Shown: positions 1 through 8,652, numbered from the stretch's first letter. The stretch is 64,000 nucleotides of DNA from Bacillota bacterium (GCA_023387935.1 JAEWHG010000131.1:1-64000); one strand, 5' to 3'. The notes: generated by a model not told the origin, from the letters alone. Numbers and translations are program-made.

Positions 1-630
1 TTATATAAAATGGAACCATTTAATAAGGAAACTGCGTCCTATACTATAGACCAAGTTGAGAAATGGCAGAAAAGGTTTAGTAACTCCATTAATCGTAATT
101 TTGTTCATGTCTCAGATGAATTTTATGTTTTAGCGAATAGAGACTTTCCTGAATATGAAAACTACGAAGGATTTCCACAATTAGAAAATGGAGTAGGATT
201 AGCAACTAAATTTAAATATGAATTTGACCAATATTTAAAGAGATTACCAGTTGCCTTAAAAGAACCTAAACACATTACTGTAGTAACGGGTACTGCGGCA
301 TATGACCTAATAAAAAGAATGTGTTGTGATCTAACAGACAAAATTGGGAATCTAAAAGTAGAAGCAATATGCGTAGAAAATAAATTTTTTGGGGGACATG
401 TTTCTGTTAGTGGATTAATTACTGGACAGGATATATATAACACCTTAAAGAATAGAAACTTAGGGGATAGAATACTTATCCCTGAGTCTATGATGAAATC
501 TGAGGAAGAAATATTCCTAGATGATTATACTGTTACACTGTTAGAAGAAAAACTAGGTGTAAACATCCAAGTATGTGAAGTTAATGGTAAAAAATTTATT
601 CAAAGAGTATTAAATTTAAAAACGAAATAA
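1..630 (+). CDS. DUF512-family radical SAM protein, C-terminal part
   Basis: The frame is open to the left edge of the window, so only the last ~210 residues are present and the true start lies outside. The visible part matches the DUF512 region that follows a PDZ-like and a radical-SAM domain in this family. Recognisable pieces are HVSDEFYVLANRDFPEYE, the TGTAAY stretch, NKFFGGHVSVSGL and the ILIPESMMK segment close to the end. The [Fe-S]-binding cysteines expected upstream cannot be seen. The biochemical role of the family is not settled. Its place directly before der is common in Clostridia and supports the call. The next gene follows after 22 bases, so the two are probably co-transcribed. 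Confidence 0.85.
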   Translation, partial: LYKMEPFNKETASYTIDQVEKWQKRFSNSINRNFVHVSDEFYVLANRDFPEYENYEGFPQLENGVGLATKFKYEFDQYLKRLPVALKEPKHITVVTGTAAYDLIKRMCCDLTDKIGNLKVEAICVENKFFGGHVSVSGLITGQDIYNTLKNRNLGDRILIPESMMKSEEEIFLDDYTVTLLEEKLGVNIQVCEVNGKKFIQRVLNLKTK

Positions 631-652
631 TAAAATTAGAGGTGAAGTATAA

Positions 653-1975
653 ATGGCTAGACCAATTGTTGCAGTCGTAGGGCGACCAAATGTGGGTAAA
701 TCCACTTTGTTTAATAAAATTGCAGGAGAAAGAATTTCTATAGTAGAAGACAAACCAGGAGTAACAAGAGATAGAATTTATGCAGAGGTTGAATGGTTAA
801 AGTATAATTTTACTTTAATTGATACTGGAGGAATAGAACCAAAATCTGAGGAGATAATACCTGCTCAAATGAGAAGACAAGCAGAATTGGCTATGGAAAC
901 TGCTGATGTAATAGTTTTCATTGTAGATGGTAGAGAAGGGTTAACTTCTGTAGATCGTGATGTTGCAGAGCTCCTTAGAAAAACGAAAAAACCAGTAATA
1001 GTTACGCTTAATAAGGTAGATACAAGGCACCAATCTGAAAATTTTTATGAGTTTTATGAATTAGGCATGGGAGATCCAGTTGAAATATCAGCTGCACAAG
1101 GTCTAGGGATTGGGGACCTTCTAGATGAAATTGTTCAGCACTTTAATACTGATGGTACTGGTGAATATGACGATGATGTGATTAAGGTAGCCATGATAGG
1201 GAAACCAAATGTAGGTAAATCATCCCTTATAAATCGTATATTAGGTGAAGATCGAGTAATTGTTAGTGATATTGCCGGAACTACAAGGGATGCTATAGAT
1301 ACGCCATTTACTGATGGAGAGGATCGATATGTACTTATAGATACAGCAGGTATTAGAAGAAAGAGCCGTATTACAGAAAATATAGAGAAATATAGCATTA
1401 TCCGTGCTATTGCAGCAGTAGAAAAATCAGATGTATGTCTTCTTGTGATAGATGCATCTGAAGGAGTTACAGAGCAGGATAAGAAAATTGCAGGATATAG
1501 TCATGAAAATGGTAAGGGTATGGTTATCGTTGTTAACAAATGGGATATTATAGAAAAAGATAATCATACGATGAACGAATTTATAAAACAAATTCGTAAT
1601 GAACTTACTTATATCAGTTACGCACCAATTGTATTTGTTTCAGCATTAACTGGACAAAGAATGAATAAAATACTGGAAGAAGTAAAACATGTTTCAAATC
1701 AAAATGCAATGAGAATACCAACAGGTTCCTTAAATGAAGTAATTGGAGAGGCTATATTATTAAATCAGGCACCTTCAGATAAAGGAAAGAGACTCAAAGT
1801 TTTTTATGCTACTCAAGCCTCTGTAAAACCACCTACATTTATTTTATTTATAAATGACAAGGAGCTAATGCATTTTTCTTATTTAAGATACTTAGAAAAT
1901 AAGATTCGTGAGAATTTTGGCTTTGAAGGAACACCGATACGATTTATTTTACGAGAAAAAACAGGGAGGGATTAA
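653..1975 (+). CDS. der: Ribosome assembly GTPase Der (EngA)
   Basis: Der is an essential tandem GTPase acting in 50S subunit maturation. The 440-residue length is normal. Two G domains are visible. The first has the P-loop GRPNVGKS at residues 10-17, DTGG as G3 and NKVD as G4. The second has GKPNVGKS near residue 183, DTAG as G3 and NKWD as G4. The C-terminal ~90 residues form the KH-like domain typical of Der, ending in the FxFEGTPIRF-type segment. The ATG start is preceded by AGAGGTG at 638-644. The stop lies only a few bases before plsY, which implies one transcript with plsY and gpsA. Confidence 0.98.
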   Translation: MARPIVAVVGRPNVGKSTLFNKIAGERISIVEDKPGVTRDRIYAEVEWLKYNFTLIDTGGIEPKSEEIIPAQMRRQAELAMETADVIVFIVDGREGLTSVDRDVAELLRKTKKPVIVTLNKVDTRHQSENFYEFYELGMGDPVEISAAQGLGIGDLLDEIVQHFNTDGTGEYDDDVIKVAMIGKPNVGKSSLINRILGEDRVIVSDIAGTTRDAIDTPFTDGEDRYVLIDTAGIRRKSRITENIEKYSIIRAIAAVEKSDVCLLVIDASEGVTEQDKKIAGYSHENGKGMVIVVNKWDIIEKDNHTMNEFIKQIRNELTYISYAPIVFVSALTGQRMNKILEEVKHVSNQNAMRIPTGSLNEVIGEAILLNQAPSDKGKRLKVFYATQASVKPPTFILFINDKELMHFSYLRYLENKIRENFGFEGTPIRFILREKTGRD

Positions 1976-1978
1976 TTG

Positions 1979-2569
1979 ATGTGGGGCAATCTCTTGTTTG
2001 TGATAATTGCCTATTTTATCGGAAATTTTTCAACATCATATTTTGTAGGAAAGTTATTTGCTAAAATTGATATTAGAGAACATGGTAGTGGTAATGCAGG
2101 GTCGACTAATGTTCTTAGAACACTAGGGATCAAAGCGGCAGCTATTACATTTTTAGGTGACTTTCTTAAAGGCGTTCTAGCAGTTTATATAGGAAAAAAA
2201 TTTGGTGATAATACAGTTGGACTAATATGCGGTGTAGCAGTAGTTGTTGGTCATAATTGGCCCTTGTTTCTAGGATTTAAAGGTGGAAAGGGAGTTGCAA
2301 CAACTATTGGAGTTGCTATAAGTATTAAACCCCTCGCAGCGCTTATTTGTGTATCATTAGGAGTTACCGTATTATATAAATATAAATACGTTTCTTTAGC
2401 CTCCATTGTGGCCGTTAGTCTTTTTCCAGTTGCAATAGCTATGTATGGATTTGATTACTTTATTTTTGGACTTATTTTAGCTGTATTAGCCATATATAGA
2501 CATAGTGAAAATATTAAAAGACTTTTAAAAGGTAATGAACGGAAAATTGGGAAATCAAGGGAGAAATAA
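1979..2569 (+). CDS. plsY: Acyl-phosphate glycerol-3-phosphate acyltransferase PlsY
   Basis: PlsY transfers the acyl group from acyl-phosphate (made by PlsX, encoded near 51 kb) to glycerol-3-phosphate in the membrane. The protein has several hydrophobic segments and the family motifs GSGNAGSTNVLRTLG (residues ~36-50), GHNWPLFLGFKGGKGVAT and a late EN/R-rich end. ATG 1979 is preferred over the TTG at 1976 because GGGAGGG at 1964-1970 then stands 8 bases upstream. It starts 3 bases after the der stop and its end overlaps the region just before gpsA, so the two successive steps of glycerolipid supply (gpsA makes the glycerol-3-phosphate) are encoded together. Confidence 0.97.
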   Translation: MWGNLLFVIIAYFIGNFSTSYFVGKLFAKIDIREHGSGNAGSTNVLRTLGIKAAAITFLGDFLKGVLAVYIGKKFGDNTVGLICGVAVVVGHNWPLFLGFKGGKGVATTIGVAISIKPLAALICVSLGVTVLYKYKYVSLASIVAVSLFPVAIAMYGFDYFIFGLILAVLAIYRHSENIKRLLKGNERKIGKSREK

Positions 2570-2582
2570 AGGAGAATTTAAG

Positions 2583-3614
2583 ATGAACCATTCAAAGATT
2601 GCTGTTTTAGGAGCAGGCAGTTGGGGAACTGCCTTAAGCATGGTATTGTGTAGTAAAGGACATAAGGTTAATCTGTGGATGAGAAATGAAGAACAATACA
2701 ATGATATTATAAGAACAGGCCAAAATCATAAATACTTACCAAATATAGATTTACCTAAGAATTTAAATGTATATTTAGATTTAGAAAAAGCTATTTTAGA
2801 TGTAGATGCCGTATTAATATCAGTATCATCTCAGTCTGTTAGAGGAATCCTGAAAAATATTAAACCTTATTTAAAAGGTAGTGAGATAATAATAAATGCA
2901 GCTAAGGGATTAGAAAAAGATACTCGTTTAAGAATATCACAAGTTGTATTAGATGAGCTACCAGAAAATCCTTTCGTTGTTTTATCAGGACCTTCTCATG
3001 CAGAGGAAGTTTCTACAAATATGCCTACAACGGTTGTAGTTGCTTCAAAAGACAAATCTACAGCAGAGTTTGTTCAGGATTTATTCATTACATCTAATTT
3101 TAGGGTATATACTAATCCAGACATAGTTGGGGTAGAGCTTGGAGGGGCATTGAAAAATGTAATAGCATTTGGAGCAGGAATAGCAGATGGACTTGGATAT
3201 GGAGATAATGCTAAGGCGGCTTTAATCACTAGAGGTATTAGTGAAATTGCGCGTTTAGGAAAAGCTATGGGTGCAGACATATCAACCTTTGCTGGACTTT
3301 CTGGTATAGGGGATTTAATTGTAACATGCACCAGTATGCATAGTAGGAATAGAAGAGCAGGGATCTTAATAGGTCAAGGAAAAAATCTGGATGAAACTTT
3401 GAAGGAAATAGGGATGGTAGTAGAGGGAATAACAACTACGAAAGCAGCATACGAGCTAGCCCAGCAATACAATGTTGAAATGCCTATTACACAAGAAATA
3501 TATGACGTTCTTTATAATGATGGAAGTGCAAAGGATGCAGTATATAATTTAATGACAAGAAATCGCACCAATGAAATAGAAGAAGTCGTTGATAGAGTGA
3601 ATTCAAATTGGTAA
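2583..3614 (+). CDS. gpsA: NAD(P)H-dependent glycerol-3-phosphate dehydrogenase
   Basis: The enzyme reduces dihydroxyacetone phosphate to sn-glycerol-3-phosphate, the substrate of the adjacent PlsY. At 343 residues it has normal length. The N-terminal Rossmann loop GAGSWGTAL (residues ~8-16), the SGPSHAEEV segment, the catalytic-lysine region ELGGALKNVIAFGAG and the SGIGDLIVTC motif are all present. A longer reading from 2535 runs through the end of plsY and is not used. ATG 2583 has AAAGGAG 8 bases upstream. A strong terminator follows, so der-plsY-gpsA ends here. Confidence 0.98.
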   Translation: MNHSKIAVLGAGSWGTALSMVLCSKGHKVNLWMRNEEQYNDIIRTGQNHKYLPNIDLPKNLNVYLDLEKAILDVDAVLISVSSQSVRGILKNIKPYLKGSEIIINAAKGLEKDTRLRISQVVLDELPENPFVVLSGPSHAEEVSTNMPTTVVVASKDKSTAEFVQDLFITSNFRVYTNPDIVGVELGGALKNVIAFGAGIADGLGYGDNAKAALITRGISEIARLGKAMGADISTFAGLSGIGDLIVTCTSMHSRNRRAGILIGQGKNLDETLKEIGMVVEGITTTKAAYELAQQYNVEMPITQEIYDVLYNDGSAKDAVYNLMTRNRTNEIEEVVDRVNSNW

Positions 3615-3627
3615 ACCACATATGGTT

Positions 3628-3660
3628 ATAGGAGGGAGAAATATCCCTCCTATTTTTTAT
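3628..3660 (+). terminator. Rho-independent terminator after gpsA
   Basis: A perfect 10-bp stem (ATAGGAGGGA at 3628-3637 with TCCCTCCTAT at 3644-3653) closes a 6-base loop and is followed by a run of T. It separates the gpsA unit from spoIVA. The first base after the T run begins a copy of the 77-bp repeat. Confidence 0.9.
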
Positions 3661-3737
3661 GCAATTTAAATTTTAAGCAAAGTTTAGAATTGAACACGAT
3701 ATAAAGTTTGCCAATGTAAACGAACAAATTTTATTCT
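3661..3737 (+). repeat. 77-bp interspersed repeat, copy 1
   Basis: This stretch aligns without gaps to three other intergenic segments of the window (14599-14675, 57389-57465, 57468-57544). By hand count about 64 of 77 positions match copy 2. The best-kept blocks are ATAAAGTTTG in the middle and CGAACAAATTTTATT at the right end. It begins directly after the gpsA terminator. No open reading frame is visible in it. Confidence 0.8.
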
Positions 3738-3807
3738 GAAAAATATTTAGCATAAAGAGTAAATTATTAAAATATAAAATACTAAGTAGAATAAAGTTCT
3801 ATCATAG

Positions 3808-3835
3808 TCATATTATTAGTATCCAAGCATATATT
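3808..3835 (+). promoter_or_regulatory. Candidate sigma-E type sporulation promoter for spoIVA
   Basis: TCATATT at 3808-3814 and CATATATT at 3828-3835 stand 13 bases apart. These resemble the -35 and -10 elements used by the mother-cell factor sigma-E, which drives spoIVA in Bacillus subtilis. The -10 differs from the usual CATACA-type form at one base. The call is a visual match supported by the identity of the downstream gene. Confidence 0.45.
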
Positions 3836-3891
3836 TATAATGTTAAAGATACGAGTATTCTATTCCTATTTAGATAAGAAGGAGGGAAAGT

Positions 3892-5370
3892 ATGGAAAGG
3901 TACGATATTTATAGAGACATTGCTAAACGTACGCAGGGGGACATCTATATAGGTGTAGTAGGTCCTGTTAGAACGGGAAAATCCACTTTGATAAAACGTA
4001 TTATGGACTTATTAGTATTACCAAATATAGAAAATGCCTATAAGAAAGAAAGAGCTAAGGATGAATTGCCGCAGAGTGGAACAGGGAAAACTATTACTAC
4101 TACAGAACCAAAATTTGTGCCTAATGAAGCAGTAGAACTTATTTTAAAGGACAACGCTACGTTTAAGCTTAGAATGATCGATTGTGTAGGTTATTTAGTA
4201 AAGGGAGCAATAGGACATCAGGAAGATGGAATATCTAGGATGGTAAATACACCTTGGTTTGAAAAACAAATTCCTTTTGAAGAAGCAGCAGAAATTGGCA
4301 CGAGAAAAGTAATTCAAGAGCATTCAACCATAGGTTTAGTTGTAACTACAGATGGAAGTATTACTGATATAGAGAGAGAAAGCTATGTAGATGCGGAAGA
4401 AAGAGTTATTAGAGAATTAAAGGAAATTAACAAGCCTTTTGTAATGATTTTAAATACTAAATTTCCTGATAACCAAGCTACAGAAGAGCTAAAAAATCAA
4501 TTGGAAGCAAAACATAATGTGCCTGTTATTATTAAAGATTGTGCTAAACTTAATATGGGAGATATACATGAAATACTAGAAAGTGTTTTGTTTGAATTCC
4601 CAGTTACAGAAATTAATATTAACCTTCCTGGTTGGCTAGAAAGCATAGAATCAAGTCACTGGTTAAAGGGTTCAATATTAGAAGCCATAAAATCTTCTGC
4701 TTCTCAAGTTAAAAAATTGAGGGATGTTGAAATATTAGTAAACAGTCTGAATGAAGTAGAAAATGTTAAAAAGGCTCATCTTGAAGTTATGAAAATGGGA
4801 GAAGGTTCAGCTTTAATAGAACTTCTTACTCCAGATAATTTATTCTATAAAGTTATACAAGAAAAAACTGGATATGAAATAGATGGAGATTATCAGTTAA
4901 TTAGTATGATTACAGAGCTTGCAAGAGCAAAAAGAGAATATGATAGAATAGAAAGAGCATTAAATGATGTAATGACCATAGGCTATGGATTAGTTCCGCC
5001 TTCATTAGATGAACTTACTTTAGAAGAACCTGAAATGTTCCGTCATGGAAATCAATTCGGTGTAAAGCTTAGAGCAAACGCTCCATCGCTCCACTTTATT
5101 AGAGCGGATATAGCGACAGAGGTTTCTCCTATCGTTGGTACAGAAAAGCAAAGTGAAGAGCTAATAAAATATTTATTAGAAGAATTTGAACAAAATCCGG
5201 AAAAAATCTGGGGAACAAATATGTTTGGAAAATCATTACATGATCTAGTAAAAGAACAATTACAAAATAAATTATTTATGGTACCTGATGATACTAGAGT
5301 TAAGCTTCAAAAAACGATTCAAAAGATTGTTAATGAAGGCAGCGGAGGATTGATCGCAATAATATTATAA
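3892..5370 (+). CDS. spoIVA: Stage IV sporulation protein A, coat basement ATPase
   Basis: SpoIVA polymerises by ATP hydrolysis on the forespore surface and forms the platform for the spore coat. The 492-residue length equals the family norm. A Walker A loop, GPVRTGKS, lies at residues ~24-31, followed by the conserved LPQSGTGKTITTTEPKF stretch. The middle domain and the C-terminal ~60 residues needed for polymerisation are present, with the last residues hydrophobic (GLIAIIL). The ATG has AAGGAGGGAAAG just upstream. It stands alone, with its own candidate sigma-E promoter. Its presence is the strongest sign that the host forms endospores. Confidence 0.98.
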   Translation: MERYDIYRDIAKRTQGDIYIGVVGPVRTGKSTLIKRIMDLLVLPNIENAYKKERAKDELPQSGTGKTITTTEPKFVPNEAVELILKDNATFKLRMIDCVGYLVKGAIGHQEDGISRMVNTPWFEKQIPFEEAAEIGTRKVIQEHSTIGLVVTTDGSITDIERESYVDAEERVIRELKEINKPFVMILNTKFPDNQATEELKNQLEAKHNVPVIIKDCAKLNMGDIHEILESVLFEFPVTEININLPGWLESIESSHWLKGSILEAIKSSASQVKKLRDVEILVNSLNEVENVKKAHLEVMKMGEGSALIELLTPDNLFYKVIQEKTGYEIDGDYQLISMITELARAKREYDRIERALNDVMTIGYGLVPPSLDELTLEEPEMFRHGNQFGVKLRANAPSLHFIRADIATEVSPIVGTEKQSEELIKYLLEEFEQNPEKIWGTNMFGKSLHDLVKEQLQNKLFMVPDDTRVKLQKTIQKIVNEGSGGLIAIIL

Positions 5371-5387
5371 AAAAAGAATTTTTCTAC

Positions 5388-5416
5388 TTTACAACAAACG
5401 TGCGTTCGTATATAAT
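5388..5416 (+). promoter_or_regulatory. Sigma-A promoter of the SOS micro-gene
   Basis: TTTACA (5388-5393), a 17-base spacer and TATAAT (5411-5416) make a near-consensus housekeeping promoter. One LexA-type box lies inside the spacer and a second lies at the expected transcript start, an arrangement expected of tight repression. Confidence 0.8.
5395..5408. promoter_or_regulatory. LexA-type SOS box 1
   Basis: CAAACGTGCGTTCG matches the Gram-positive SOS box pattern CGAACRNRYGTTYC at all but two outer positions. It sits in the promoter spacer, where bound repressor would exclude RNA polymerase. Confidence 0.7.
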
Positions 5417-5423
5417 GAGATTA

Positions 5424-5437
5424 AGAACATACGTTTG
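5424..5437. promoter_or_regulatory. LexA-type SOS box 2
   Basis: AGAACATACGTTTG has the GAAC-N4-GTTT core of clostridial SOS boxes. It lies 8 bases after the -10 hexamer, 29 bp centre to centre from box 1, and its reverse complement equals box 1 at 11 of 14 positions. Two boxes on one small promoter argue against chance. Confidence 0.75.
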
Positions 5438-5453
5438 ACGGGAGGAATAATAT

Positions 5454-5537
5454 ATGAAATCAATGTTATTTATAGGAACTGTAAAGGAGTTAAGAGAATA
5501 TTTAACTACATGGAAGAAATCAAAAAATATAATATAA
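5454..5537 (+). CDS. Putative SOS-induced 27-residue peptide
   Basis: A 27-codon frame starts MKSMLFIGTV, continues with an amphipathic-looking KELREYLTTWKKSK segment and ends in NII. GGGAGG at 5440-5445 stands 8 bases before the ATG. The gene has its own promoter, two LexA-type boxes and its own terminator, so it is a complete single-gene unit. I do not recognise the protein. By analogy, very small SOS-controlled proteins elsewhere stop cell division (SidA, YneA) or act as membrane toxins (TisB), but this peptide is more charged than TisB and no function can be assigned. That it is translated is inferred from the ribosome site and the tidy gene structure. Confidence 0.65.
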   Translation: MKSMLFIGTVKELREYLTTWKKSKNII

Positions 5538-5547
5538 AAAATACAAG

Positions 5548-5583
5548 AACGTCTTTAGAGGATACCAATCTAAAGGCGTTTTT
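5548..5583 (+). terminator. Terminator of the SOS micro-gene
   Basis: AACGTCTTTAGA (5548-5559) pairs with TCTAAAGGCGTT (5569-5580), 11 Watson-Crick pairs plus one G-U, and runs into a T stretch. It ends the tiny unit before the promoter of the TPR gene. Confidence 0.85.
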
Positions 5584-5623
5584 ATTGTTAATACAATTCT
5601 GATATCCTTATTTGTGAAAACGT

Positions 5624-5652
5624 TTGTAATTACTCTTATGTATTGGTATAAT
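5624..5652 (+). promoter_or_regulatory. Sigma-A promoter for the TPR gene
   Basis: TTGTAA (5624-5629), a 17-base spacer and TATAAT (5647-5652) stand 60 bases before the TPR start codon. Confidence 0.65.
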
Positions 5653-5711
5653 ACTATTTTAACTACAGATATTAATACAATTATAGATGGTTTTCGAAAG
5701 AAGGGTATTTT

Positions 5712-6650
5712 ATGAAAGACAATCAATATATGTTAAACAACTATAAAATAATAGGAAATAAATTTATGGAAGAAGATCAGTCCTTAAAGGCATTAAAGTT
5801 TTATAAAAAGGCATACAAATGTAAAGGAGGAGATAGAGACATAGATCTTATTTTAGATATAGGTCTTTTATATGATGAACTTGAGGATTACGAAAAAGCT
5901 GAGGAGTTTTACACGAAGGCGATCAATATAGAACCAACAGAGGCTAGGGGTTATTATGGATTAGGTACTTTATATGATAACCAAAATAATTTTACTAAAG
6001 CTATTGAGTATTATGAAAAAGCTATAGAAATAGATGAATATTATGATCAGGCATATTTTTTTCTAGCTAATGCACATGATGAACTTGGAAATAAAGAGAA
6101 GGCAATTACATATTATAAAATGGTAATTCAATTGAATCCATTTGATTTTTGGGCGTATGTAAACTTAGGATCAATCTTTGAAGAATTAAATAAGAATGAT
6201 GAAGCCCTTAGTATGATGAAAAAAGCCTTGGAAATTGATTCTAAAAATTTTAAAGCACTATTTAACATGGGTGTTATATTAAATAAAACAGGAGAAAAAC
6301 AAGAGGCTATAGAGTATTATAAAGAATCCATAGAGCAGAATCCGGAGTTTCCTAACAGTTTTTTAAACCTAGCTATTATTTATAAAGAGATTGGAAATTA
6401 TGAAGAATCAGCAAAAACGCTAACTAAAGGGATAGAATATAATAAGGATACTGCTGTGCTATATTATAATCGTGCCTGTCTTTATACGTACCATTTTGAA
6501 GAAAAAGAAAAAGGATTAAAGGATCTAATTACAGCTACTAGTTTAAGTCCAGATCTTATAGATTATATGACTTTCGATAATGAGTTAAACTCGTTGAGAG
6601 ATTTAGAAGCATACAAATTAGTATATGAAAACAATATAAAAAGAGATTGA
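5712..6650 (+). CDS. Tetratricopeptide repeat protein
   Basis: The 312-residue protein consists almost wholly of about seven or eight 34-residue TPR units. Repeated features are the W/L-x-x-L-G/A-x-x-Y and A-x-x-x-Y/F-x-x-A-I-x-x-x-P patterns, for example in YGLGTLYDNQNNFTKAIEYY and NLGSIFEELNKNDEALSMM. No signal peptide or membrane segment is seen, so it is probably cytosolic. TPR arrays serve as protein-binding scaffolds, and the partner cannot be read from the sequence. AAGAAGGG precedes the ATG. The gene has its own promoter and lies between spoIVA and a DUF4153 membrane gene; no shared function with either is evident. Confidence 0.85.
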   Translation: MKDNQYMLNNYKIIGNKFMEEDQSLKALKFYKKAYKCKGGDRDIDLILDIGLLYDELEDYEKAEEFYTKAINIEPTEARGYYGLGTLYDNQNNFTKAIEYYEKAIEIDEYYDQAYFFLANAHDELGNKEKAITYYKMVIQLNPFDFWAYVNLGSIFEELNKNDEALSMMKKALEIDSKNFKALFNMGVILNKTGEKQEAIEYYKESIEQNPEFPNSFLNLAIIYKEIGNYEESAKTLTKGIEYNKDTAVLYYNRACLYTYHFEEKEKGLKDLITATSLSPDLIDYMTFDNELNSLRDLEAYKLVYENNIKRD

Positions 6651-6854
6651 AATTTACTTTGGATTATATTGCGATAAGTGGGTATTTAAATATTAATACG
6701 ATATACTTAAGATAAGTTTTAATCAATAAAGTAATTTTCGTCAAAACATAACAAAATACGATTTAAATAGTATAAAATGTTGAAATCACACTATTTCCGG
6801 GGCAATTAGCAATGGAATTATAGTAAATTTATATTAGTAAAGGGGCGATTATAC

Positions 6855-8615
6855 ATGCTAGAGAAAATAATATCAAACATTCAATTATTTGCTAACAAAT
6901 TAATTATGAGCACTAAACGGTTTCCAGAAACGATTTTTCTTTCAGTAGCTACTGTGGTTACATTGATTTACATGAATCATTTAGATTATAGCAATTTAAA
7001 TCTGAGAGAAGATTTGACCCGTATTGCCATGGTTTTAGCTATTGGAATTCCACTGTCATTATGTATTAAAGTATTTTTTGAAAGAAAAAAAGATTTAAAC
7101 AAAGTAACAAAGCTAGTAATATATTTAGGCGCAATAACATTATTAATCTTATACTACTCATTTATGCTTGTTGAAATGAACGATTTATCCATCTCAAGAT
7201 ATATAGCATATAGTATTTCCCTGTATTTAGCATTTTCTTTTATACCTTACTATTTCAAGGAAGAAAACTATGAGTTCTATGTAGTTACACTTTTTAATAG
7301 ATTTGTTACAACATATTTATATTCAGCGATATTATTTCTAGGTTTAGCTGCAATTATAGTTACAATAAATATATTGTTTACAGTAGATATTTCAGGACGA
7401 ATTTATTTTGATATTTGGTTAATCGTTGCGGGAGTTTTTGCCCCAGCTTTCTTTTTAGGTGATATACCTACATTTGGACAGAAACTAAATATAAGTGAAT
7501 ACTCTAAGGTTTTAAAGGTGCTTTTACTTTATATAGTTATGCCACTTGTTGTAGCTTATTCGTCTATATTGTATGTGTATTTTATAAAGATCATAGTTAC
7601 TCAACAATGGCCAGAAGGAATACTTGCAAATCTCGTATTATGGTTTTCAATAATAAGTACGATTGTAATATTTTTTATTTATCCGCTGCGTAGGATTAAT
7701 CAGTGGACAAAAGTGTTCACTTCATTTTTCCCTAAAGTACTAATACCTTTATTAATCATGATGTTTGTTTCCATAGGTATTCGTATAAATGCTTATGGAA
7801 TAACAGAGAATAGATATTTTGTATTAGTTGCTGCTTTGTGGGTAACGGGTTGTATGCTATATAGTATTTTTAATAAAAAGCCGAAAAATATAGTTTTTAC
7901 TATTTCATTAGCAATAATTTCTGTAATGGTAGTTACAGGTCCATTAAGTGCAAGTTCGGTTTCTAAACTTAGTCAGAATAAAAGATTTGAGAAAATATTA
8001 ATAGCAAACAATATGATTTCAAGTGATAAAACTGTAATACCTTCATCAGATATATCTAAGTCTGATAAAGATGAAATTACTTCTATTTTATTATATTTTC
8101 AAAACAAACATGAATTGAAGGATTTAAATTATGTACCTAATGATTTTAAAATTAGTGAAACTAAATCCGTCTTTGGATTCGAACTAGAAGAGTACTGGGG
8201 CAGTGTTGAAACTAAGTATTTTAATTATAATGTTATCAATGAGGGAAGGGCAGTGGATATTAAAAATTATGATTATTTTGCTGATTTTTCCTATTATAGA
8301 TCAGTAACAGGGAAAGATAGTAATGATCCTATTTTAATTAGATATTCCGAAGGAAATAAAACGGTTGAAGTGTTAGAAAATAACAAAACAATTTATAAAA
8401 AAAATATAGATGAAATTGTAACAACAATTCATAATAAAATAAGTGAAGATAATGTTGAAAAATATGAAGTCAGCTTAGACGAAATGATTTATGTTGACGA
8501 AACTTCTTCTATAGATGTCATGTATGTATTCAATAATATTTCAGGAACTGAAACCTTTGATGGCAAAATAACCATACATTCACCAGGATTCTATATATTA
8601 GTAAAGATAAAATAG
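6855..8615 (+). CDS. DUF4153-type polytopic membrane protein
   Basis: The N-terminal ~370 residues contain roughly ten to twelve hydrophobic helices, starting with FPETIFLSVATVVTLIY. The remaining ~215 residues are hydrophilic and look like a folded domain outside the membrane, beginning after a last helix that ends GPLSASSVSKLSQNKR. The general build and the opening helices fit the DUF4153 family of Firmicutes, whose function is unknown. No catalytic motif was spotted. An AAAGGGGCGA ribosome site precedes the ATG. The 204 bases before it (6651-6854) hold no gene that I can see. Family membership is from recalled pattern and is moderately sure. Confidence 0.6.
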   Translation: MLEKIISNIQLFANKLIMSTKRFPETIFLSVATVVTLIYMNHLDYSNLNLREDLTRIAMVLAIGIPLSLCIKVFFERKKDLNKVTKLVIYLGAITLLILYYSFMLVEMNDLSISRYIAYSISLYLAFSFIPYYFKEENYEFYVVTLFNRFVTTYLYSAILFLGLAAIIVTINILFTVDISGRIYFDIWLIVAGVFAPAFFLGDIPTFGQKLNISEYSKVLKVLLLYIVMPLVVAYSSILYVYFIKIIVTQQWPEGILANLVLWFSIISTIVIFFIYPLRRINQWTKVFTSFFPKVLIPLLIMMFVSIGIRINAYGITENRYFVLVAALWVTGCMLYSIFNKKPKNIVFTISLAIISVMVVTGPLSASSVSKLSQNKRFEKILIANNMISSDKTVIPSSDISKSDKDEITSILLYFQNKHELKDLNYVPNDFKISETKSVFGFELEEYWGSVETKYFNYNVINEGRAVDIKNYDYFADFSYYRSVTGKDSNDPILIRYSEGNKTVEVLENNKTIYKKNIDEIVTTIHNKISEDNVEKYEVSLDEMIYVDETSSIDVMYVFNNISGTETFDGKITIHSPGFYILVKIK

Positions 8616-8616
8616 A

Positions 8617-8652
8617 GAATTACAGGTAAGGATTAGTCCTTACCTGCAATTC
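8617..8652. terminator. Long hairpin after the DUF4153 gene
   Basis: GAATTACAGGTAAGGA (8617-8632) pairs with TCCTTACCTGCAATTC (8637-8652) at 15 of 16 positions around a 4-base loop. There is no T run after it, so it may act as a stabiliser or a weak terminator instead of a classical one. Confidence 0.55.

Noticed and set aside
1135..1398. 87-codon minus-strand frame inside der
   Set aside because: It lies opposite the second GTPase domain of der and lacks any start signal.
5520..5726. 68-codon minus-strand frame after the SOS unit
   Set aside because: It runs through the terminator of the micro-gene and the promoter of the TPR gene and has no ribosome site.
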